Source: a bacterium
Lineage (GTDB): Bacteria; Verrucomicrobiota; Verrucomicrobiae; Opitutales; Opitutaceae
Length of the DNA: 6,313 nucleotides
NCBI GenBank assembly: GCA_021780625.1
Contig: JAJXYI010000149.1
Span: 1-6,313 of the forward strand
Direction: 5' to 3'
Shown here: positions 1 to 4,934 of the stretch, piece after piece
Position numbering within the stretch: the stretch's first letter is position 1
How the letters are laid out: every line of letters begins with the position of its first letter
The notes under the pieces: generated by a model
Told to the model about the DNA's origin: nothing
Database searches by the model: none
Seen by the model: the letters and a program-made list of their open reading frames with translations, nothing else
Program-made: the position numbers and the translations under genes

Positions 1-470
1 ACGCCGGGCAGATGCTGCTGGAGCGACTCGATGATGTGCTCATAGCCGTTCGTGTAGGTGTCGAAGATCTTCTGATCGAAGGGCCGGTAGCGGGCGTCGT
101 TCATGCCGAGCATGATGGTCACGACGTTCGGTTTGAACGGGAACACGTCGCGCTCGAGGCGGGTGTCGATTCCGCCCGCCCAACCGCCGGTGACCTTGTC
201 GCCGCCCACGCCGGAATTGACGAACTCGACCTTGAGTCCGGGGTAGCGCGTGCGCACGAACGCCTCGACGTCCATGCCGTAGAACCGCTGCTCCGTGATG
301 CTGTCGCCGTAAAAGCACACCCGGTCGCCTGGCTTCAGGGCGAACTGGGTCGATTGTGCGGCTTTGGCTTGTGGCGCGAGAACCGCCGCGAAAAGGCCTA
401 GCGCCAGGGCTATGCCTGACGCGAGCCTGGGACTGCGGATCGATTGGAGGTTGGGCAACTGGGTTTTCAT
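1..470 (-). CDS. Secreted SGNH/GDSL hydrolase, N-terminal part (runs off left edge)
   Basis: Reading the minus strand from ATG at 470-468 gives 156 complete codons before the window edge. Residues 1-38 look like a signal peptide: a basic start, a hydrophobic run (about 19-32) and an Ala-rich end (APQAKAA), so the enzyme is probably exported. The mature part shows SGNH family blocks in order: FYGDSIT (53-59; nucleophile Ser57 in block I), NSGVGGDK (85-92; block II Gly) and LGMNDA (121-126; block III with Asn124). Such enzymes hydrolyse esters, often acetyl groups on polysaccharides. The block V Asp/His pair lies beyond the edge, so activity cannot be confirmed. The upstream frame holds only a TTG before a stop, so ATG 470 with its signal peptide is the best start. 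No Shine-Dalgarno sequence is close; GGGAAAA lies about 20 bp upstream, too far. It is transcribed away from the small membrane gene. The family call is firm; the substrate is unknown. Confidence 0.88.
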   Translation of the reverse strand, partial: MKTQLPNLQSIRSPRLASGIALALGLFAAVLAPQAKAAQSTQFALKPGDRVCFYGDSITEQRFYGMDVEAFVRTRYPGLKVEFVNSGVGGDKVTGGWAGGIDTRLERDVFPFKPNVVTIMLGMNDARYRPFDQKIFDTYTNGYEHIIESLQQHLPG

Positions 471-665
471 CGACGGAAACGGTGTGCGCTTTTCCCAAGG
501 TCGCAAGATGGAGGATACGTCGATTCAGTGGGGCTAGGCATCCCGCGCCTTCCGGACTTGCCGAGAAATCGTGATCACAGGCTCGCAGTGCCCGGGCTCG
601 TGGTTAGGGTTCCAGCGGCCCTCTACGCAGGGCGGCCCCGGCTACCCACTCTCCATATCCACCCC

Positions 666-995
666 ATGAGTACAAGCGAATCGCTGGATGATATCGTGAT
701 CGAGCCCAGGGTGGTCCGCTGGACAAGACTTACGTTCACAGCGGGCCTGCTCTTCTGGCCATTCTTTCTACTGGCTCTAACCTTCATGATGGGACCTCCG
801 GCGGGGACGGGAGCCGCAATGACGGAGCGCCGGGTCCTGGATGCCTGCGTTTGGCTCTATCCGGTCGCGGTCGTCGCAGCTTGGTCGCTTTCAAAGCGTG
901 CTATTCGGGCCGGCCAGTCCGACCCGGTTTGCCTACTGCCATGGCTCCTGCCCGCCGTGCTCTTTGCGTATTGGCTGGTCTATTTCACGCTCTGA
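666..995 (+). CDS. Small three-helix membrane protein, unrecognised
   Basis: I do not recognise a family for this 109-residue frame. It starts MSTSESLDD with an acidic, polar N-terminus of about 20 residues. Three hydrophobic stretches follow: about 22-42 (contains FWPFFLLALTF), 59-76 (contains WLYPVAVVAAW) and 87-108 (contains LLPWLLPAVLF), the last ending almost at the C-terminus. A short basic loop, SKRAIRAG, lies between helices 2 and 3, which suggests that this loop faces the cytoplasm. The frame stays open upstream to 444, but that part overlaps the divergent SGNH gene and reads as low-complexity Arg/Pro-rich sequence, so ATG 666 is preferred. There is no Shine-Dalgarno motif; CACCCC stands directly before the ATG. 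The stop is 146 bp before the beta-helix gene on the same strand. Hydrophobic patterning and codon use support a real gene, but no function can be assigned. Confidence 0.62.
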   Translation: MSTSESLDDIVIEPRVVRWTRLTFTAGLLFWPFFLLALTFMMGPPAGTGAAMTERRVLDACVWLYPVAVVAAWSLSKRAIRAGQSDPVCLLPWLLPAVLFAYWLVYFTL

Positions 996-1068
996 GGACG
1001 TCCGCCGCGGCTGTGATGCCGGACTGCACGTGGGCCGCGGGTTTGCTCGGAGCCGGACGTTCTCAAGT

Positions 1069-1074
1069 TAGAAT
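1069..1074 (+). promoter_or_regulatory. Candidate -10 box for the beta-helix gene
   Basis: TAGAAT matches the sigma-70 consensus TATAAT at five of six positions. The best -35-like hexamer, TTGCTC at 1043-1048, is 20 bp away, which is longer than the usual 16-18 bp, so the pair is weak. If used, transcription would begin near 1081, leaving a leader of about 60 nt that carries the hairpin at 1116-1141. It would also exclude the in-frame ATG at 1073-1075 as a start codon, because that ATG overlaps this box. Confidence 0.22.
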
Positions 1075-1115
1075 GAGCACCCTCTCGATTGTCGGTGCAT
1101 GCGGGGCGCATGATT

Positions 1116-1141
1116 GGGGAACGGTCTTTCTCCGTTTCCCC
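1116..1141 (+). promoter_or_regulatory. Hairpin abutting the start codon of the beta-helix gene
   Basis: GGGGAACGG (1116-1124) can pair with CCGTTTCCCC (1132-1141): nine base pairs with one bulged T, closing a 7-nt loop TCTTTCT. The 3' arm ends at the base before ATG 1142. In the mRNA this would bury the region where a ribosome lands, so it could lower or condition translation. The pairing is read directly from the sequence; a regulatory role is inference. It is not an intrinsic terminator, because no U-run follows. Confidence 0.4.
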
Positions 1142-2977
1142 ATGAAGCTCCTCACCGCCTTCCTGCCTCGCACATTCCGGCTGCTTGCCGGTCTCGTGGT
1201 GGTCTCCGCATTCACCGCGCTTGCCGGCGCCTATCCGTCGGGCGGTCCCTATGGTCCGCAGGCCTGCGACTATCCGCTGCCCAAGGTGAGTGGGCGCATT
1301 TACTTCGTCTCGCCCGAAGGCCGCGCCGGCGCTTCCGGAGCGACGCTCGCGGAGCCCACCTCCCTGGCATCGGCCATCGACCGCGTCGTCACCGGGGATG
1401 CGATCGTGATGCGGGGTGGTGTGTACCGCACGGGCGATCTGGAGGTGAACCAGGGCATCCTGATTCAGGCCTACGGACGGGAGCATCCCGTGATCAACGG
1501 GAGCCTCGTGGCGAAGGATTGGATCCGCCAGAAGAACGGCCTCTGGCGCACGAAGTGGCCGCATCTCTTTCCTGGCAAGCCCGCCGACTGGTGGAGGCGT
1601 GGAAGCGTCGGGCGCCTCACGCCGCCCTATCGATTCAACATGGATACCGTCTTTGTCGACGGCCAGCCGCTGCACTCGGTGGGCTGGGAGGGCGAGTTGG
1701 ACAGCCACAGTTTCGCCATCGATTACGACTCGGGCACTGTGTACATCGACGTCGATCCCACGAAGCACGTCGTTGAAATCACAGCGCACGATGGTGGACT
1801 CATACGCACCATCAAGCCCTGCCATGGCAAGGTGTCCGATGGAAGGGGCCTGCGAATCCGCGGAGTTTCCTTCACCCAGTTCGCATATCGGGCGCTGGAG
1901 ATCGAGGGGCACGAACCCGAGGGCAAGGCGGATCCGTCGACCTACGGAAAGGACGTCGTCGGCTCGCTGCTCGAGAACGTTTCCATCACGAAGTGCTCGC
2001 GCGTCGGCGCCTATCTGCGCGGCGACGACCTCGTCGTTCGGAACTGTCTGGTCAGCGACACGACGACCGAAGGCCTCTACGTCCTCGCGTCCAGCAACTG
2101 CCTGATCGAGCGAAACATCGTTCGTCGCAACAACGTCGACGACATGCAGGGGTATTTCCCCTGCGCGATCAAGATCTTCAATCAGACGCACAACGTCGTC
2201 TGTCGCGACAATCTGATCATCGACCAGCGTCACTCGAACGGCATCTGGTACGACGTGGGCAACGTCGACGCCGTCGTGGTCGACAACTGGTTCGAAGGAG
2301 CGATGACCGGCTTCTTCTTCGAGATTTCCAAGGGGGCGATTTGCGCGGGTAACGTGTTCGTGGACTGCGACGAGGGCGTGAAGGTGCTCAACAGCTGTCG
2401 GGTGCAAGTTTATCAGAACACGTTCGTCAACAGCCCCGCCACTTTCGAGCGCACGGAACGCAGCGCAGTGGGCGACCATTTCGGCTGGCATCCCAGCACC
2501 GGCCCGGACGTCGACCAGCGCGTGGGGCATGTGTTCGTGGGCAACCTCATGGTGACGCGGCCCCCGTTTGAAGACGCGATCCTGCGGATACGCCAGTCGC
2601 CCGTGGTCAACGCGCGGCTGCGCGACCAGCAGATGAAACGGGTGGATGGGAATCTCTACGTCCGGGAGGGTGCGCCTCTGAAGGCTGCGTTCGAATGGGG
2701 ACCGGCCGAGGGAGAGAATGTCTCGATTCCGTACGCCTCCTTGAGCGCGCTGCGCGCTGCGCACCCGGAGTTCGAACAGCACGGTCAATGGCTCGAACTG
2801 GAGTCGGGCTGTTTTCTTCGTTCGTGGGAACTGAAAGACTATCGCCCGCTCGCGGGGCTGATGCCCGAGGCGATGACCCATCATCCCGCCGATTTCCTCC
2901 CGAAGCAGGCGCTATCACTCCTCGGGCTCGCGACTTCGGACGGCCTGTGTCCGGGGGCATACCCGGTCGCTCGATGA
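1142..2977 (+). CDS. Secreted right-handed parallel beta-helix protein (polysaccharide lyase/hydrolase-like)
   Basis: This gene encodes 611 residues. MKLLTAFLPR followed by a hydrophobic run and ALAGA (about 26-30) is a typical signal peptide. The segment YFVSPEGRAGASG to VMRGGVYRTG (54-98) is the usual N-terminal cap of secreted beta-helix proteins (DUF1565-like). Residues 120-235 form an insertion rich in Trp and Asp (KNGLWRTKWP, TVFVDGQPL, GTVYIDVDP). A regular beta-helix ladder then runs over about 236-430, with coils bearing an Asn or Asp near 279, 301, 325, 357, 382, 404 and 426, mostly 22-25 residues apart. The C-terminus closes with GLCPGAYP, like the GAY/GAF ending of related proteins. 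Such folds occur in polysaccharide lyases and in GH families such as GH120 and GH141; no catalytic set can be named by eye. The frame is open upstream, with an alternative ATG at 1073, but the signal peptide supports 1142. It ends 38 bp from the convergent GH30 gene. Confidence 0.85.
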   Translation: MKLLTAFLPRTFRLLAGLVVVSAFTALAGAYPSGGPYGPQACDYPLPKVSGRIYFVSPEGRAGASGATLAEPTSLASAIDRVVTGDAIVMRGGVYRTGDLEVNQGILIQAYGREHPVINGSLVAKDWIRQKNGLWRTKWPHLFPGKPADWWRRGSVGRLTPPYRFNMDTVFVDGQPLHSVGWEGELDSHSFAIDYDSGTVYIDVDPTKHVVEITAHDGGLIRTIKPCHGKVSDGRGLRIRGVSFTQFAYRALEIEGHEPEGKADPSTYGKDVVGSLLENVSITKCSRVGAYLRGDDLVVRNCLVSDTTTEGLYVLASSNCLIERNIVRRNNVDDMQGYFPCAIKIFNQTHNVVCRDNLIIDQRHSNGIWYDVGNVDAVVVDNWFEGAMTGFFFEISKGAICAGNVFVDCDEGVKVLNSCRVQVYQNTFVNSPATFERTERSAVGDHFGWHPSTGPDVDQRVGHVFVGNLMVTRPPFEDAILRIRQSPVVNARLRDQQMKRVDGNLYVREGAPLKAAFEWGPAEGENVSIPYASLSALRAAHPEFEQHGQWLELESGCFLRSWELKDYRPLAGLMPEAMTHHPADFLPKQALSLLGLATSDGLCPGAYPVAR

Positions 2978-3015
2978 GCGTCGGTTGACACGCTTGGTGC
3001 TCTGGCGTCGACGGT

Positions 3016-4542
3016 TCAGTTCGAGCTCGTCGACGCCGCGGAACCGGGGAGGAGGTCGACGTTCCTGATCTCGAAAGTCTGGACAGATTTCGCGGGAGTC
3101 GAACACGTGAAGCATTTGCGCGAGAGGATCACGTCATCGTGTCGCACATACAGTTCACCGCCATCCGTCGTCGTGAGCCATCGGATGACCGGGCCGGCGG
3201 CCGCCGCGAAGCGGGTCAGGTCGTAGGTGACGGACCGCGCGGCACCCGGATTTTCGGTCACGATGATGAGTTTCCCTTCTCGTGCGTCGTAGGCTGCCAC
3301 CGAATTGGGGTCGCCGCTGTCCAGGATCGTCATCCCGCTCCGGATATGGCGGCAGTATTGGGCGAGGACATAGTACTTGGGATTTGCGGGGCCGATCCAA
3401 CGGTCGCCCGGATTTGACTGCACGAGGCCCCAGCCACCGCTGTCGAGCGCCTGCCAGTAGCACCAGGCGGTCATGTGCAGCTCGTGGAAATCGCGATCGA
3501 GGTTTGCGGCCATCGTCATCCCGGAGCCGTCCTTGTCGCCGTATTCGGAATTCCACAACTTCTTGCCCGCGACCGCAGCGTGGAGCGCGGAGCGCGGGCC
3601 GGCGTCATATTGGTAACCGTGAACATTGACGCGTCCAATTTCGGCGCGCGTGGCGGCGTTGAAGCTGTTCAAGGTGTCGAGGGCCTGCTGATAGAACGAT
3701 TCGTCGGAGGCGGAGACAACCGTGGTGGCCAGTCCCCGGCGTGAGAGCTCTGAGTGCAGGTCTGCGATGAGCTTCGCCTGCAGTTCCGGCGAGAAGTGGC
3801 AGCCCTCCTGGGTGCCCGCGGCCTTCCACCAGTTGGCCGTGGGTTCATTGAAGGGTTCGACGCTGGTGAAGGTGATTCCCCAGTCATCCCGCGCGTGCTG
3901 GGCGATGGTGGCAAGGTAGAGTGCGTGCTCATGTTCGAAGGCAGGTGCGAGATTGTCATCGGTGCCTTTGGCGGAGCCGGACGGGTTGTGGTTGGCGCAC
4001 ATCCACCACATCGGGGAGTTTGAAAAGAGTTCGAAACGGTCGGCGCCCCGGTCGCGAGCCTTCAACAGCATGGCGCGTTGGTTGGCATCCGCGTTCCAGT
4101 TCCACGCGGGCGACGCCGGGTCGGAATCGCCTCCATCGGTCCAGTATCCGTCGATCTGGCGAAAGGCTGGGATGTGGGGGGAGACGACCATCGTCGCGCC
4201 ATCAACCGCATTCGGGCTGCAGGCACCCGCATTGTAGCGGACGATGTTAAGACCGAGCCCGGGAAGCGTCGCGTTGGCTTCCTTGAGGTAGGTTGGTTTC
4301 AGGGTGAAGATCAGGTCGGCAAGGTCGTCGCGCTGGCCGAAGACATTGGCCCACCAGCACAGCGAGACGCCCCATCCCTCCCAGATGCCCCAATTGCTTT
4401 GGGGATTCACGACCGCGGTTACATCGGCGCGCCCGATGGACGCAGCAAGCAACGCGACGACTGCCGCCAATAGCCGAAGTACGGCCTTGGGACGGCGGGG
4501 CGGGGCGGCCAGGGGAGCGGAGAGGGGATTCTCAAGCGACAT
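3016..4542 (-). CDS. Secreted GH30-type glycoside hydrolase, likely endo-beta-1,6-galactanase-like
   Basis: This gene encodes 508 residues. It begins MSLENPLSAP, with basic residues near 16-23 and a hydrophobic stretch (21-36) ending SIGRADV, so it is probably exported. The (beta/alpha)8 catalytic domain opens with GWGVSLCWWANVFG (56-69), a hallmark of the PF14587 branch of GH30, which includes endo-beta-1,6-galactanases. Then come RYNAGA (102-107) and FSNSPMWWM (173-181). VEPFNEP (228-234) holds the expected acid/base Glu233, and LWNSEYGD (329-336) the expected nucleophile Glu333; both are clan GH-A positions. Residues about 412-495 form the beta-rich side domain usual in GH30. Eight cysteines follow the signal region, including CFTC (477-480), so disulfides are possible. 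The likely substrate is a beta-1,6-galactan such as arabinogalactan side chains; that specificity is inferred. The open frame extends to a TTG at 4689, but only the ATG at 4542 places a signal peptide at the N-terminus. No Shine-Dalgarno sequence is visible. Confidence 0.9.
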   Translation of the reverse strand: MSLENPLSAPLAAPPRRPKAVLRLLAAVVALLAASIGRADVTAVVNPQSNWGIWEGWGVSLCWWANVFGQRDDLADLIFTLKPTYLKEANATLPGLGLNIVRYNAGACSPNAVDGATMVVSPHIPAFRQIDGYWTDGGDSDPASPAWNWNADANQRAMLLKARDRGADRFELFSNSPMWWMCANHNPSGSAKGTDDNLAPAFEHEHALYLATIAQHARDDWGITFTSVEPFNEPTANWWKAAGTQEGCHFSPELQAKLIADLHSELSRRGLATTVVSASDESFYQQALDTLNSFNAATRAEIGRVNVHGYQYDAGPRSALHAAVAGKKLWNSEYGDKDGSGMTMAANLDRDFHELHMTAWCYWQALDSGGWGLVQSNPGDRWIGPANPKYYVLAQYCRHIRSGMTILDSGDPNSVAAYDAREGKLIIVTENPGAARSVTYDLTRFAAAAGPVIRWLTTTDGGELYVRHDDVILSRKCFTCSTPAKSVQTFEIRNVDLLPGSAASTSSN

Positions 4543-4711
4543 GGCGAATGCGCTGGCGGCAGAGCAGCGGCGCGCATTCCGGACATAACGCGATCGCTGG
4601 GAAATGCGACCAGGATCCGCCCGTACAAGAGCCTGTTTCGCCTTGGATAGTAATGTGACACCCGCGGCGGACCCTGCTTGGAAAATCAACCTAAACTCGG
4701 CGATTGAATGG

Positions 4712-4856
4712 AACAGAAGGGAACGAAGAACAAATTGCTCACCACAGAATTGAAATCGTTGATTGTTTCACCGTTTGGGTGAGTCGTTTTTGGCTCGGTG
4801 ATTTCGTTCAATCTCTTGGCTCGCGGCATTCTTGGTTGTCTTCGTTTCCTTCTGTT
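4712..4856. repeat. Nested inverted repeat, 145 bp, MITE-like or operator pair
   Basis: AACAGAAGGGAACGAAGA (4712-4729) is the reverse complement of 4839-4856 at 17 of 18 positions; the one difference is G4721 against T4847, which would still form a G-U pair in one RNA strand. Inside, ATTGAA (4749-4754) faces TTCAAT (4807-4812), and TCACCG (4768-4773) faces CGGTGA (4796-4801). All three pairs share nearly the same axis, close to 4784. It sits about 20 bp beyond the rho terminator stem. No target-site duplication is visible at the outer ends (left flank ATGG, right flank AACT). It may be an old miniature element, a folding leader, or paired regulator sites. Confidence 0.6.
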
Positions 4857-4868
4857 AACTGCGTTTCT

Positions 4869-4908
4869 TAAAATGAAACAGGCGCGGGGCCGAAGCCGCC
4901 GCGCCTGT
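4869..4908 (-). terminator. Intrinsic terminator of rho
   Basis: On the plus strand, ACAGGCGCGG (4878-4887) and CCGCGCCTGT (4899-4908) form a perfect 10-bp stem. The stem continues as GGC/GCC past one bulged base, closing a tetraloop that reads UUCG in the minus-strand RNA, with the very stable C(UUCG)G closure. The minus strand then reads TTCATTTTAA, a U-rich tail. The hairpin starts 26 bp after the rho stop codon. On the plus strand the sequence after the stem is CGAAAACG, so it works only for minus-strand transcription. Confidence 0.9.
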
Positions 4909-4934
4909 CGAAAACGTAGCCGTGAGAGGGACGC

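Larger units (their letters stand above)
4543..4934. other. Intergenic region between rho and the GH30 gene
   Basis: This 392-bp stretch has no convincing gene. On the minus strand, after the rho stop, it holds the rho terminator (4869-4908), then an AT-richer block with a nested inverted repeat (4712-4856), then about 170 bp of mostly GC-rich sequence leading to the GH30 start. By hand count 78 of 180 bases at 4681-4860 are G or C (43%), against about 65% in a sampled stretch of the beta-helix gene. The GH30 promoter must lie here, because the terminator separates it from rho. I see no convincing -35/-10 pair. TACTAT at about 4647-4652 (minus strand) is the best -10-like hexamer and lacks a -35 partner. 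Confidence 0.7.

Noticed and set aside
12..401. A 129-codon plus-strand frame opposite the SGNH hydrolase gene
   Set aside because: The minus strand gives clear SGNH blocks and a signal peptide over the same bases; this frame is antisense to it.
571..578. GTGATCAC perfect palindrome between the divergent genes
   Set aside because: Eight-base palindromes are common by chance (about 1 in 256 positions), and this one does not extend at either side.
618..633. GCCCT/AGGGC hairpin upstream of the small membrane gene
   Set aside because: Five base pairs with no U-tract and no conserved context; too weak to call.
980..2884. A 634-codon open frame on the minus strand opposite the beta-helix gene
   Set aside because: Its translation is rich in Arg, His, Val and Asp with no fold or motif, and it mirrors the codons of a convincing gene on the other strand. 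It is a GC-rich antisense shadow.
2978..3015. A possible shared terminator in the 38-bp convergent gap
   Set aside because: Only 4-5 bp stems (for example GCGT/ACGC) form and no T-run is present on either strand.
4590..4597. GCGATCGC octamer resembling the cyanobacterial HIP1 repeat
   Set aside because: I noticed a single copy in the window; HIP1 is meaningful only when highly repeated.
4543..4689. A 49-residue upstream extension of the GH30 protein starting at TTG 4689
   Set aside because: It would put a basic, low-hydrophobicity stretch before the signal peptide and uses a rare start. ATG 4542 places the signal peptide at the N-terminus.
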